Source of the DNA: Pantoea sp.
GTDB lineage: Bacteria; Pseudomonadota; Gammaproteobacteria; Enterobacterales; Enterobacteriaceae
Direction: 5' to 3'
Length of the DNA: 64,000 nucleotides
NCBI RefSeq assembly: GCF_028283705.1
Contig: NZ_JAPWKD010000011.1
Span: 682,001 to 746,000, forward strand
Shown here: positions 36,386 through 45,918 of the stretch, one piece after another
Position numbering within the stretch: the first letter of the stretch is position 1
Layout: every line of letters starts with the position of its first letter
Translations under genes and position numbers: made by a program
Notes under the pieces: generated by a model
Databases searched by the model: none
What the model was told of the DNA's origin: nothing
What the model saw: the letters and a program-made list of their open reading frames with translations, nothing else

Positions 36386-36435
36386 CAACGGCCTTCCCCC
36401 ACGGAGGCATCGAGGCGCGTGGCGCTGTTCGCGTC

Positions 36436-38289
36436 TCATGCCGCAAGCCGTGGCCAGGGGCTGTCCACGTCGTCCGGCGGAATGGCCGCGACGAGGCGCC
36501 TCGTGTACTCATGGCGCGGCTGGGACAGCACGCTGTCGACGGGCCCGCTTTCCACCACCTCGCCATCGTGCATGACCAGCACGCGCGAACACAGGTAGCG
36601 GACCGCGGCGATATCGTGCGATATCAGGATCAACGATACGTCGGACTCCCGGCGCAGCTTCAGCAGCAGGTTCAGTATCTGCGCTTGCACGGACACGTCC
36701 AGCCCCGACAGTATCTCGTCGGCGATCAGGATCCGGGGGGTCTTGCACAGGGCCCGCGCGATGTTGACCCGCTGGCGCTGCCCCCCGGAGAGCTGCGCGG
36801 GGTAGCGCGAGACCATGTCGGGACCGAGGCCGGTGGCGGCCAGCAGTTCGCGCGCGCGGACCAGGCGGTCCGGCGCGGCGTGCCTCTCGTGGCCGGCGGT
36901 CATCGCGCAGGTCACCAGGCTCCCCAGCGTCCGGCGCGGATTCAGGGCCGATTGCGGATCCTGAAAGATCATCTGCATGCTGTCCACGCGCAAGGCGCGG
37001 GTCGGCTTGTCTTCGCCGACGACGCTGCGGCCGTCGACCCGGATCGCGCCGGACGTCGGCGTTTCCAGGCCCACGAGTAGACGCGCCACCGTGGACTTGC
37101 CGCTGCCGCTCTGCCCGACGATGCCGACGAACTCGCCGGCCGCGAGCTTCAGGTTGAAATCCTTGACGGCCACGACGGGTGCGCCGGGCCGGAACCAGCC
37201 TCCGGCCCGGCGGAATTGCTTCGACAGGCCGCTCACTTCCAGGACCGCGGGAGCGCTTTCCGGTGCGGGCTCCATATGCGCCAAGAGCGGCGGCAGCCGT
37301 TCAGGCGCCTCCAGGCCCCGGGCAGGCAGCGCCTTGATGCATCGAACGGCCTGCGTCGCGGAGAGCACGGTCAGGGGAACCGGCGCCGCCGAACATTCCG
37401 CGCTGGCCTGCGGACAGCGGCTGGCGAACCGGCAGCCGGCGACGTCCGCCAGCTTGCCCAAGGTGGGCATGTGATCCGGCAGCGAAACCAGTTCGCGCCG
37501 CGGGCCGGTGAGCGGCGGATTCACGAGCTGCAGGGCACGTGTGTAGGGATGCGCGGGCTGCCTGTATAAATCGCCCGCCCGCCCGGATTCGGCCACCTCC
37601 CCCGCGTAAAGAACCAGGGTCTTGTCGCAGACGTGAAGGGCGAGCTTGAGGTCGTGGGTGATCAGGATCACCGCCGTGCCGTGCTCCCGGCACAGGTCCG
37701 CGAGCAGTTTCACGATTACGGCCTGCGTCATCACGTCGAGGGCGGTCGTCGGTTCGTCGGCCACGATGAGCGCGGGCTTGCTGGCGAACGCCATCGCGAT
37801 CAGGACGCGCTGGCATTGCCCGCCAGAGAGTTGATGCGCATAGCAATGCAGCATCCGGCCCGGGTCGGGCAGCTTGACGGCCGCCAGCGCGTCGCGTGCG
37901 ACGCGGGTCCGCTCCGCCCTGCTGCCTATCCCCATGCGCTCGAGATGCTCGTGGAACTGCGCGCCTATGGTCATCACGGGATCCAGCGCGGCACGCGGCT
38001 CTTGCGGAATGAAACAGATATCGCGCCCCAGCAAGGCCCGGTGCTCCTGGTCGGTCAGCGCATGCAGATCCTGCCCCTTGAACCGCAGCGCCCCCCGCGC
38101 GACGCGGAACTGCGGCGGCAGCAGACGGCCGATAAGGCGGCCGATCATCGATTTTCCGGCCCCGGACTCGCCGATGATGCCCAGCACCTCGCCGGGCTCG
38201 ACGTCGAAAGAGACGCCGTTGAGAGCCAGTACCTCATGGCCGCCGACGGTCACGGCCACGTCGATGTTGCGCGCGGATAGCGTGGTCAA
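36436..38289 (-). CDS. Dipeptide-type ABC importer ATPase with two fused ATPase domains (GsiA/DppDF-like)
   Basis: 617 residues. Domain 1 has GESGAGKS, HQLSGGQCQRVLIAMA, ALIVADEPTTALD and an oligopeptide C-terminal CRFASRCPQASAEC segment. Domain 2 has GQSGSGKST, AQLSGGQRQRVNIARAL and ILIADEILSGLD. The start is a TTG at 38287-38289 overlapping the permease stop. No ATG precedes the first domain in this frame, and the longer open frame upstream is the antisense-like continuation. It energises the importer encoded by the next three genes; the cargo is presumably a small organic compound or peptide-like molecule for the catabolic cluster. Confidence 0.9.
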   Translation of the reverse strand: MTTLSARNIDVAVTVGGHEVLALNGVSFDVEPGEVLGIIGESGAGKSMIGRLIGRLLPPQFRVARGALRFKGQDLHALTDQEHRALLGRDICFIPQEPRAALDPVMTIGAQFHEHLERMGIGSRAERTRVARDALAAVKLPDPGRMLHCYAHQLSGGQCQRVLIAMAFASKPALIVADEPTTALDVMTQAVIVKLLADLCREHGTAVILITHDLKLALHVCDKTLVLYAGEVAESGRAGDLYRQPAHPYTRALQLVNPPLTGPRRELVSLPDHMPTLGKLADVAGCRFASRCPQASAECSAAPVPLTVLSATQAVRCIKALPARGLEAPERLPPLLAHMEPAPESAPAVLEVSGLSKQFRRAGGWFRPGAPVVAVKDFNLKLAAGEFVGIVGQSGSGKSTVARLLVGLETPTSGAIRVDGRSVVGEDKPTRALRVDSMQMIFQDPQSALNPRRTLGSLVTCAMTAGHERHAAPDRLVRARELLAATGLGPDMVSRYPAQLSGGQRQRVNIARALCKTPRILIADEILSGLDVSVQAQILNLLLKLRRESDVSLILISHDIAAVRYLCSRVLVMHDGEVVESGPVDSVLSQPRHEYTRRLVAAIPPDDVDSPWPRLAA

Positions 38290-39194
38290 TTTTCGAGTCT
38301 CCGCGATTGCTGCTGCCGTGGGTCCAGGGCCCGGCGCAAACCGTCGCCCAACAGGTTCAGCCCCAGGACGGTGAACAGAACCGCGGCGAACGGAAAGAAC
38401 AGGGCCCACGGGTTCTGGTAGACCTGCAAGCGCGCATCCGCGATCATCACGCCCCAGGCGGGCGTATCGGCAGGCACCGACAAGCCGATGAAGCTCAGGG
38501 TTGCCTCGATCGTGACGGCCAACGCCATCTCCAGCGTCAGCAAGGTGATGAGCAAGGGCGCCACCGCCGGCAGGATCTCCCGGACCATCACCTGCAGCTT
38601 GGTGAAGCCGGCCAGCCTGGCCGCGGCGACGTAGTCGCGCCGCGCCACGCTCATCACGTCGGAGCGCAGCACCCGGGTGAAGCGGGTCCAGTCCACGACG
38701 ATCACCGACAGCACCACGTTGTTGACGCCGGGCCCCAGGGCGATCATCAGCACCACCCCCAGGATCACCTGGGGAAACGCCATCCACAGCTCGGCCGCGC
38801 GGGAAACCAGCCAATCCAGCCAGCCGCCGAGGTAGCCCGCGGCGATCGCCAGGACGGTGCCGACCAGCGCGGTCATCCCGCCGGCCGCGACCGCCACATA
38901 GGAAGCTATCCGCGCGCCGTACAGCAGGCGCGACAGGACGTCCCGCCCCAGGGAATCCGTACCCAGCAGATGGGCCGGATCGCCGCCCCCGGCGAACAGC
39001 GGAGGCAGGTCGATGGCCAGCAGATCCTGCTCGAGCGGATCGTGCGGCGCCAGCCATGGGCTCAGCAAGGCGCAGAAAAGAACGAGCAGCACCATGCCCG
39101 CGCCGACGATCACTCGCCCGGATCGCAAGGCCTGGGGCATCGTCGGCCCGGTTCGGCCGGCACCGGCCGCCGTGGTGGTGGAAAAAAGGCTCAT
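38286..39194 (-). CDS. Dipeptide-type ABC importer permease (DppC-like)
   Basis: 302 residues, six predicted membrane segments. N-terminal OppC-like leader, HLLGTDSLGRDVLSRLLYGARIAS and the EAA loop DYVAAARLAGFTKLQVMVREILPAVAPLL, which contacts the ATPase. The start ATG at 39194 overlaps the stop of the upstream DppB-like gene (ATGA). Confidence 0.92.
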   Translation of the reverse strand: MSLFSTTTAAGAGRTGPTMPQALRSGRVIVGAGMVLLVLFCALLSPWLAPHDPLEQDLLAIDLPPLFAGGGDPAHLLGTDSLGRDVLSRLLYGARIASYVAVAAGGMTALVGTVLAIAAGYLGGWLDWLVSRAAELWMAFPQVILGVVLMIALGPGVNNVVLSVIVVDWTRFTRVLRSDVMSVARRDYVAAARLAGFTKLQVMVREILPAVAPLLITLLTLEMALAVTIEATLSFIGLSVPADTPAWGVMIADARLQVYQNPWALFFPFAAVLFTVLGLNLLGDGLRRALDPRQQQSRRLEN

Positions 39195-40210
39195 GCGGGG
39201 CGCAACCTGGGATCCAGGATCAGGTAGAGGATGTCGATGACCGCGTTCAGCACCAGCGCGACGAGGCAGTAGATCAGCGCGACTCCCTGGATCACCGGCA
39301 CATCGTGGTTGCGCAAGGCAGCCATCATCAGGTTGCCCATGCCCGGGTAGGTGAACAGCACCTCGATCAGCAAGGTTCCACCGAACAGGAAGGCCGACTG
39401 GACGCCCACCATGCTCAGGGCGGGCAATGCGGCATTCGGCAGGGCATGCGCCACCAGGATGCGCCGCTCCGACAGGCCGCGCTGCCGCGCCGCGGTGACG
39501 AAGTCCTCCTCGATGGCGTCCAACAGGCTGGAACGCACGACCCGGACGACGAATGGCGCGAAGCTGAACGCCAACGCCAGGGTGGGCAGCGCCAGGTGCT
39601 CGAGCGCGCTGGCCAAGGCGGCCCAGTTGCGCGTCAGCAGCGCATCCAGCAGCAGGAAGCCCGTGATGCGATCCACCGACAGATCGCCGTCGAGGCGCCC
39701 GATGAAGGGCAGCACGCCCAGGCCCACCCCGAATACGAGGATCATCCCGATGGCCCACAGGAATTCCGGCGTGGCCTGCATGATGGACGCGCCCAGGTCG
39801 GCGGTATGTTCGGCCTTGGGCCGTTTGCGCAGGCTGAACATCCAGAGCCCGCCCCCCACGCCCATGATCAGGCCCAGCACCAGCGCGCCGAACACCAGTT
39901 CCATGGTCGCCGGCAGGCTCTCGATAATCAGCTCCCGCACCGGCGCCCTGAAGGCCAGCGATTCGCCCATGTCCCCCCCCGCCAACGCACCCAGCCAGCG
40001 CAGATACTGGTGCCAGACCGGCAGGTCGAAGCCATAGGCGGCGCGGATGGCGGCGATGTCCTGCGGCTTGGCGTCGGCCGGCAGCAACAGCGCGATCGGA
40101 TCGTTGGGCAGCAGCCGCAACAACACGAAGATCACGAGCGACACCGCCAGCATCATCGGCACGATCATCAAGAGCCGCCGCGCCGCGATTTTCAGTGCGA
40201 TCTGAAACAT
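39191..40210 (-). CDS. Dipeptide-type ABC importer permease (DppB-like)
   Basis: 339 residues with about six membrane segments. It begins RRLLMIVPMMLAVSLVIFVLLRLLPNDP, the usual DppB start, and carries the EAA loop EEDFVTAARQRGLSERRILVAHALPNAALPAL. It starts one base after the binding-protein stop and overlaps the DppC-like gene. Confidence 0.92.
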   Translation of the reverse strand: MFQIALKIAARRLLMIVPMMLAVSLVIFVLLRLLPNDPIALLLPADAKPQDIAAIRAAYGFDLPVWHQYLRWLGALAGGDMGESLAFRAPVRELIIESLPATMELVFGALVLGLIMGVGGGLWMFSLRKRPKAEHTADLGASIMQATPEFLWAIGMILVFGVGLGVLPFIGRLDGDLSVDRITGFLLLDALLTRNWAALASALEHLALPTLALAFSFAPFVVRVVRSSLLDAIEEDFVTAARQRGLSERRILVAHALPNAALPALSMVGVQSAFLFGGTLLIEVLFTYPGMGNLMMAALRNHDVPVIQGVALIYCLVALVLNAVIDILYLILDPRLRPA

Positions 40211-41731
40211 TCAACTCCAGTCGTAGGGCAGCATCCAGCCATTGTTGTACGGAACGAAGTTCAGCCCTTTCCTGTAGACGGTGGTGCTGACGCTTTGCAG
40301 CAGCGTCAGCGAGTAGCCCTGCTGCGCCGCCCAGATGTCCAGGTCGCGGTAGCCGCCGATGCGTTTTTCGTAATCCAGTTCCGCCTCGAGCTTGTTCAAG
40401 GGCTCGCGCAGGTCGTCGCTTTTCCAGGTCGAGAACGGCTTGTCCGGATGGAGCATGCTGCCCGAGTACATGCTCGGGTCGCCCATGCCGTTCTGCCAGA
40501 CGTACAGGCACGGCGCGTCGAGCTTGTTGGTCATGCTGAGCGAGGCGAACTGGGACACGTCGATCGCCCGCAGGTCGGCATCGATACCCACCGCTTTCCA
40601 CATCTGCACGATGGCGCGCGCGATGTCGTAGTCGCTCGGGCCACCGCCGGTCGTGGTGATGAACTTGACCTTGACCGGCTTGTCGGGGGAATACCCGGAC
40701 GCCGCCAGCAGGCTCTTGGCCTTGGCCTGGCTGTATTCCAGCTTGAAGTCGGGCGCGTAAGCCGGCGTGCCGGGGCCCGAGGGCGTCCAGATCGGCGGCG
40801 CGACACCGCCGAAGAATGCCTTGGAAAGCGCCTCCTTGTTGATCGCGTGGTGGGCCGCCAGCCGCACATTCTTGTCGGTCCACGGACCGGTATTGACCAT
40901 CTGGATGGTGTAGATGTCGGGCGTCGGCTTGATGAGGCCGGTCAGGCCCGGCGCCTTGCCCAGCCGCTCGACTTCACGGATCGGCAGGTTCACCGCGATA
41001 TCGGCCTTGCCCGCCTGGACGGCCGAAACCCGCGCGGTATCGTCCTTGACGATGTCGACCGTGACCCGCTTGATCTTCGCCGGCCCGCGCCAGTAGTTCT
41101 CGTAGGCCTCGAAGACGGCTCGCGAATCGCGCTGGTACTCGACCAGCCTGTAGGGGCCCGCCCCGATCGGCCGCTTGAGGAATTCCTCGCGTCCGACCTG
41201 CTCGAAGTACTTCCTCGGCTGGATGAAAGCCGCGGTGTAGGCCAGCCGCTGCTTGGCGGCAGCCATCGGCGTGCCCAGATGAACGATGGCCCGCGTCGGC
41301 GACGGGGTGTCTATGCCCACGATCGGCTTCCATATCGCACCGAGCGCGAGCGTCTTGTCGGCCTTGCAGCGATCCAGGAAGGTGAACTTGAAATCGTCGG
41401 AGGTAAGTTTGTCGCCGTTGTGGAACGTCACGTCGTCGCGAAGCGTCACCTCGAACGCCAGCCCGTCGCTGCCCAGCCATTTGAAGTCCGTGGCCAGCTC
41501 CGGTTCGACCGACCCGGTCGGCGATATCGTGAACGGCTGGGCGTTCATCGATTTCAGCAGCGACATCGCCTGCAGACTCGAGAACGCGATCGCGTCCCAG
41601 TTCAGCACATCGACCGGGTAGGCGATCGTCACGCTGTCGCGGGGCGTGGCCGCAAACACCTTGTGCGCGCCGGCGACGGCGCCCATGGCCGCCATGGAGG
41701 CATTACGCAGAAACTCTCGTCGTGTATTCAT
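40211..41731 (-). CDS. Dipeptide-type ABC importer substrate-binding protein (SBP_bac_5), Tat signal
   Basis: 506 residues of the DppA/OppA family. The N-terminus MNTRREFLRNASMAAMGAVAGAHKVFA has a twin-arginine motif (RREFLR), so export is probably folded via Tat. The mature body shows LATDFKWLGSDGLAFEVTLRDDVTFHNGDKLTSDDFKFTF and RPIGAGPYRLVEYQRDS, typical blocks. First gene of the importer operon. The ligand is unknown; similar proteins in catabolic clusters carry small aromatic or heterocyclic compounds. Confidence 0.9.
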   Translation of the reverse strand: MNTRREFLRNASMAAMGAVAGAHKVFAATPRDSVTIAYPVDVLNWDAIAFSSLQAMSLLKSMNAQPFTISPTGSVEPELATDFKWLGSDGLAFEVTLRDDVTFHNGDKLTSDDFKFTFLDRCKADKTLALGAIWKPIVGIDTPSPTRAIVHLGTPMAAAKQRLAYTAAFIQPRKYFEQVGREEFLKRPIGAGPYRLVEYQRDSRAVFEAYENYWRGPAKIKRVTVDIVKDDTARVSAVQAGKADIAVNLPIREVERLGKAPGLTGLIKPTPDIYTIQMVNTGPWTDKNVRLAAHHAINKEALSKAFFGGVAPPIWTPSGPGTPAYAPDFKLEYSQAKAKSLLAASGYSPDKPVKVKFITTTGGGPSDYDIARAIVQMWKAVGIDADLRAIDVSQFASLSMTNKLDAPCLYVWQNGMGDPSMYSGSMLHPDKPFSTWKSDDLREPLNKLEAELDYEKRIGGYRDLDIWAAQQGYSLTLLQSVSTTVYRKGLNFVPYNNGWMLPYDWS

Positions 41732-41795
41732 CAGTCACTCCTGAAAAAGTTAGGAGAAAAAAGCGGTTGAAGTGCTTCGCTTGCGGCAGCCCGGT

Positions 41796-42392
41796 CTAGG
41801 GCCGTCCAGACATATGGCGTTCGACTATCCCGGCTTCGCGCACGAAATCGGCAAAGGCATCGATCTGCGCGCGCACCGCCGCGCGGGTCGCCTTGTCGAT
41901 CAGCATGCCCGCTTCATCGAAGTTCTGGCCGGCCGTTCCTATCGACACTTCCGGCCGCGCGAAAGTGCGGGCATTGAGGCAGACCAGGATCTGGCGCAGA
42001 TGGTGCTGCATCCTCACCCCTCCCATTGCTCCGCCGGAGACCGACTGAATGAGCACGGGCTTGCCGGCCAGGGGCTGATCGGGCACTCGCGAAATCCAGT
42101 CCAGCAAGTTCTTCAGACCGCCCGGCACCGAATAGTTGTATTCCGGCGAAGCGATCACCACGCCGTCCGCTTCGCGCAGGCTATTGGCCAGGGACGTCAC
42201 CACGCTCGGAAAACCGCTCACCCGCTCGAGGTCGGCGTCGTAGATGGGAACGTCCGCGACGCTCGGCCCGTCGATGAACTTGAGGTCCCCCGGCGCCAAC
42301 CCCGGCAGGGCGCGGAGCAAGGCGGCGTTGCAGGAGTCCCGGCGCACGCTGCCGCAGAGCGTGACGAGTTCCATGGTGGTTTTTTCTTTCAT
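41796..42392 (-). CDS. NADPH-dependent FMN reductase-family flavoprotein
   Basis: About 198 residues, flavodoxin-like. FMN loop LVTLCGSVRRDSCNAALLRAL, VIASPEYNYSVPGGLKNLLDWISRV (phosphate and isoalloxazine contacts) and GGVRMQHHLRQIL. Relatives (ChrR/ArsH/SsuE-like) reduce FMN or quinones. AGGA lies eight bases before ATG 42392, giving it its own ribosome site. As read, the frame is open without stop into the upstream amidohydrolase; I treat that as a frameshift in the amidohydrolase. It could supply reduced flavin or electrons to the oxygenases of the cluster. Confidence 0.83.
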   Translation of the reverse strand: MKEKTTMELVTLCGSVRRDSCNAALLRALPGLAPGDLKFIDGPSVADVPIYDADLERVSGFPSVVTSLANSLREADGVVIASPEYNYSVPGGLKNLLDWISRVPDQPLAGKPVLIQSVSGGAMGGVRMQHHLRQILVCLNARTFARPEVSIGTAGQNFDEAGMLIDKATRAAVRAQIDAFADFVREAGIVERHMSGRP

Positions 42393-42427
42393 GAGCATTT
42401 TCCTGAAAAGTCGGCGCCAAAGAGTCT

Positions 42428-43823
42428 TCATGGCCTGACGAATATTCCCTTGGGTTCCGGTTGAATTGGCCCCGTCCAGCGCAACCAGTTGGCCGCGCAG
42501 GTAGACGCGCTCGACATACCCCTGGACTTCGCGCCCCTTCATCGTGGTGTAGCGGGCCCGGCTGAACTGCTCGCTGTCGACCACCCGCGTCCGGCGCGCG
42601 GCATCGAGAACCACGATGTCCGCATCGGCGCCGGGCGCGATCGCTCCCTTGCGCGGCAGGAGTCCGAACGCCGCGGCGGGATTCTCGGCGCAAATCCGCG
42701 CGATGTCGCTGAGCGTCAGGGCCCCCGCGTCGACCAGCGTGAGCATCGAAGCCAGCAAGGTTTGCAGGCCCGGCATCCCCGGCGGGGTGGTCCAGATATT
42801 TTCCCAGCCCTGCTCCTTGTCCTCGGCGAGCACGGGGGAATGGTCGCTGACCACCATGTCGATGCCGCCGCCGCCGACCGCCGCGCGCAGCGCGTCGCGT
42901 TCGGCGCGCGACCGGATGGGCGGCACGATGATGCCGTAGGGGCCGAAGGCAAGCGCCTCCTCCTCGGTGAACACCAGATGGTGCGACATGACCTCCGTGG
43001 AAATCACGGCGGCGCCCTGAAAGCGCGCGACGTGCTCGACGCTCTTGCGCGACGAAAGCGCCCGGAAGTGCAGCCGGGTCCCGGTTTCGGCCGCGACCGT
43101 ACAGGCCCTGGTGATCCCCAGCGCCTCCGACAAGGCGGGGCGGGTCGCCACGAATGCCTCGATGAGCGGCGGCGCTTTCTGGCGCTCGGTCGTGTAGAGC
43201 ACTTTCCGATTACGCTGGTAGCCCTTCTGGTCCTTGGTCAGGCGGGCGATCATCGAGCCGGAGTGCGGCGTGATGCCGGCGACTCCGCCCACGTCCGCCA
43301 CGGCGCCCAGCAAGCGGTGCAATTCGTAATCGTCGTTGCCGACGACGAACTCCGGGTTTCCGCCATAGGCGAGGAACAGCTCGAACGACACGGCACCCAG
43401 CGCCGCCATCCGCTCCACGTCGACCCGCTCGCTGCGCGGCGACAGCATGGCCTGGATGGCGAAGTCCACATAGGACTCCCGCTCGCCCGCCAGGCGCTTG
43501 CGCTCGAAGTACTCCGGCGTCGCGGTGCGCGGATCGTCCGTCGGCATGAGCATGACCGTGGTCACCCCGCCCGCCGCGGCCGCTTTCGTCGCCGTGTCGA
43601 AGTTGTCGAGCCGGCTGGACAGGCAATGCCCCGGGATGTGCACGTGCGCATCGACCAGCCCCGGCAGCAGCATGCGTCCACTGGCATCGACTTCCTGCGC
43701 GCCGGCGATGCCCGCGCCCGGCTCTGCCAGCACCTGGACGACGCCGTTCCGAATGCCGACGTCGGCTCGCGTCAAGCCGGCCGAGGCGACGATGGTGCCC
43801 CCGCGGATCACAAGATCAAACAT
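42428..43823 (-). pseudogene. Cyclic amidohydrolase (dihydroorotase/hydantoinase-like), one-base frameshift at C-terminus
   Basis: Zinc amidohydrolase of about 464 residues that hydrolyses a cyclic amide or imide ring. Metal motif LPGLVDAHVHIPGH, HSGSMIARL, late metal His in STEVMSHHLVF and the Asp in DMVVSDHSPVL. The position of the usual carboxylated Lys is replaced in YGGNPEFVVG. Near 42,470-42,473 a four-C run (minus G) appears one base too long. Dropping it gives an ending LDGPIQPEPKGIFVRP and stop at 42428, the usual tail of such proteins. As read, the frame continues through 41796 into the flavin reductase, giving a 675-residue apparent fusion. Ring opening of a heterocycle is the likely role. 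Confidence 0.8.
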
Positions 43824-43849
43824 GCGCGTCTCCGCTGAAGATCGCCGGC

Positions 43850-45112
43850 TCAGGCATGCGAACCGGCTTCCCGCGGCAGCGGCCTGGCCTGCGCCTGCTC
43901 CAGCCTGGCCAGGCCGTCGCGATAGCGGCACACCATCCAGTCGTTGAGCTGCGAGATCGCGGTTTCGAGGTGCGAGAAGCGGCCGCGCGGCTTGAACTGC
44001 GACTGGTAGGCGCGTTGCAGCGCCATCTGCGTCACGGCATCCTGCCCGACGATGACCTTGACCTTCTCGAGATGCTCTCCGCAGATCTGCGGAAACTCGG
44101 AGACCTCCGCCGCGGCCCGAGGGTACAGGTTCACTCGGCGCGAATCGAGACGGTCGGCTCCGGTCGGGCTCAGGAACGTGATCGTCACCATGGTCGGCTC
44201 CAGCACCGCCACGACACACGGCAGGATGGACACGAAGAACACCCTGCCCCGCTGCTCCTCGCTCAGCCCGGGAATCGACGGCAAGCGCCGGACGTTGGCA
44301 ATCTCGAAGAGATCGCCGTCGTCCCCGGCAAAGCCGGTCGTGCGAAAGACCTGGCCTTCCTGCGGGTCGATCGGGTAGAAGCGCGTCAGGTTGGAAGGCA
44401 CGGCATTGTGGTAGCCGCTGTGCACGTAGCTGGTGTGGTAGGGCTCCAGGGCGTTCTCGTGGTGCAGCTTCCAGTTCCATTCGAGGCCCTGCTGGACGAA
44501 CGTCGACCCGGGCACCAGCTCCGCCAGGCCGTAGCCGCGAAACTCGTCGTCGAGCTTGCCGAGCTTCTGCGCCACCGGCGGCACATCCGCATCGAAGCTG
44601 ATGAACACCAGGCCGTGGAAGATTTCCATCCGGATCCTGGGCAGGCTGTTGTTCTTCCGCAGCTCCTCCAGCGGTACCGTCTCTTCCATGGACGGGGCGC
44701 CCTGGAGGGTACCGTCCATGCCGTACGCCCAGGTGTGGTAAGGGCAGACCAGGCGCCGGGCATTCAGGCACTTCCCGGGCGGCGCATCCTTCACGCCGCC
44801 GACGATCGGGTGCCCGCGGTGCTGGCAGACCGCCGACAGGGCATGCACCTCGCCAGCCTCGTCCCGCGCCACGATCACCGGCTCCTCCATGACAGTCAGC
44901 TGTATGTAATCGCCAGGGTTGGGAATTTCGTTGACGTGTGCAATGCAAAGCCACTCTTTGGCAAAAATCGCCTGCTTCTCGAACTCCCAAAAGCCCGGGC
45001 TGGTATACGCCTCGCCCGGCAGTATCCCGGCCTTTTCCACCGGGCCAAGGGACGCCTCTGCGACAGCGACCACGTCACGCACGTGACGCAGATCGATCGT
45101 TGGCTTGTTCAT
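43850..45112 (-). CDS. Rieske non-heme iron oxygenase, alpha subunit
   Basis: 420 residues. The Rieske 2Fe-2S site reads CQHRGHP then CPYHTWAYG (CxH ... CxxH, about 95-130), and the catalytic domain iron triad includes HHENALEPYHTSYVHSGYH (His, His) with a later Asp. Such enzymes hydroxylate or demethylate aromatic rings using electrons from a ferredoxin/reductase, which is not encoded beside it. It is upstream of the amidohydrolase and divergent from the cupin gene. Substrate unknown. The start at 45112 is natural. Confidence 0.9.
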   Translation of the reverse strand: MNKPTIDLRHVRDVVAVAEASLGPVEKAGILPGEAYTSPGFWEFEKQAIFAKEWLCIAHVNEIPNPGDYIQLTVMEEPVIVARDEAGEVHALSAVCQHRGHPIVGGVKDAPPGKCLNARRLVCPYHTWAYGMDGTLQGAPSMEETVPLEELRKNNSLPRIRMEIFHGLVFISFDADVPPVAQKLGKLDDEFRGYGLAELVPGSTFVQQGLEWNWKLHHENALEPYHTSYVHSGYHNAVPSNLTRFYPIDPQEGQVFRTTGFAGDDGDLFEIANVRRLPSIPGLSEEQRGRVFFVSILPCVVAVLEPTMVTITFLSPTGADRLDSRRVNLYPRAAAEVSEFPQICGEHLEKVKVIVGQDAVTQMALQRAYQSQFKPRGRFSHLETAISQLNDWMVCRYRDGLARLEQAQARPLPREAGSHA

Positions 45113-45275
45113 TCGATGGCTCCATTCGAAAACTTCCTGGAACCGATTCTAGGAATGGAAATTCGAACGGAGTAGCCGTTATCGGATGATCGCGGTCATA
45201 GATTGGGTTGATGACCGCGGCGGTTCGGGGCGGCGGGCTTCGCACTCGCATCCAGTCTGGAAAGGATTCGCTGAC

Positions 45276-45304
45276 TTGACGCGCCGGTTTCACTTGCCTA
45301 TCTT
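45276..45304 (+). promoter_or_regulatory. Sigma-70-like promoter of cupin operon
   Basis: TTGACG (45276-45281), 17-base spacer, TATCTT (45299-45304), upstream of the cupin gene by 84 bases. An inverted repeat overlapping its downstream edge suggests repression. Confidence 0.6.
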
Positions 45305-45326
45305 ATTTGTCAGTACCCATACAAAT
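45305..45326. promoter_or_regulatory. Candidate MarR operator at cupin promoter
   Basis: Arms ATTTGT and ACAAAT separated by ten bases, immediately after the -10 of the cupin promoter. The MarR gene at the far end of the same operon is the natural candidate regulator. Short arms make this tentative. Confidence 0.4.
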
Positions 45327-45387
45327 TTTCCGGAAGCGGCAGTCAGGCCTCGAAAGCCACCGGCCGCCTGGATAGGCAGACAAGACC

Positions 45388-45918
45388 ATGCAAGAACTCG
45401 TCAAGGGCCCCGGCGCCGTGCTTGCGCCGGAAGAAGGGGATTCGTACTGGCAGCCCGGCCCGCACTTCGGCCACATGACCATCAAGGTCAGCCCGTCCAC
45501 CCATCCGTCCAATATGTTTTCGATGGGCACGCAGATACTGCCCGCCGGCTGCCACATCCGCAGCCACGGGCATGCCCGCAATGACGAAATCCTGTTCATC
45601 CACGCGGGCAGCGGCCGCGCCGTCATCGACGGCGACGAGCACGGCCTGGAAACCGGTTCGACCGTGGTGCTGGGCCGTTTCGTCGAGCATGCCATCTACA
45701 ACGACGGCCCCGGCGACATGGAGATCGTGTGGTTCTTCACGCCGCCGGGGCTCGAGCACGTCGTGGAAGGAGCGGGCAAGCCGCGCCGGCCGGGCGAACC
45801 GCCGCCGGAGCATCTCGAACGGCCGGCCGACATCGCGCGCATCCTCGACAAGGCCGGCTACGCCACGGCCGAACAAATACGAGCCTCGGTCAAGCCCGGG
45901 CCAAGAGCGGCCGAATGA
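45388..45918 (+). CDS. Cupin-domain protein
   Basis: 176 residues with one cupin barrel. Metal motif 1 is found as ILPAGCHIRSHGHARNDEILFIHAGSGRAVIDG (two His plus Glu), motif 2 as LGRFVEHAIYNDGPGDMEIVWFFTPPG. It could be a dioxygenase, isomerase or decarboxylase on a small aromatic or keto acid. First gene of an operon with the FAD monooxygenase, whose start overlaps its stop (ATGA). Confidence 0.83.
   Translation: MQELVKGPGAVLAPEEGDSYWQPGPHFGHMTIKVSPSTHPSNMFSMGTQILPAGCHIRSHGHARNDEILFIHAGSGRAVIDGDEHGLETGSTVVLGRFVEHAIYNDGPGDMEIVWFFTPPGLEHVVEGAGKPRRPGEPPPEHLERPADIARILDKAGYATAEQIRASVKPGPRAAE

Noticed and set aside
38286-40883. An 865-codon frame across DppB and the binding-protein gene
   Set aside because: Only 38286-39194 is coding in that frame. 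The rest is a shadow of the neighbouring DppB and substrate-binding-protein genes.
41796-44990. A 1064-codon frame covering Rieske, amidohydrolase and reductase regions
   Set aside because: The part above 43823 is an out-of-frame reading of the Rieske oxygenase gene at 43850-45112.
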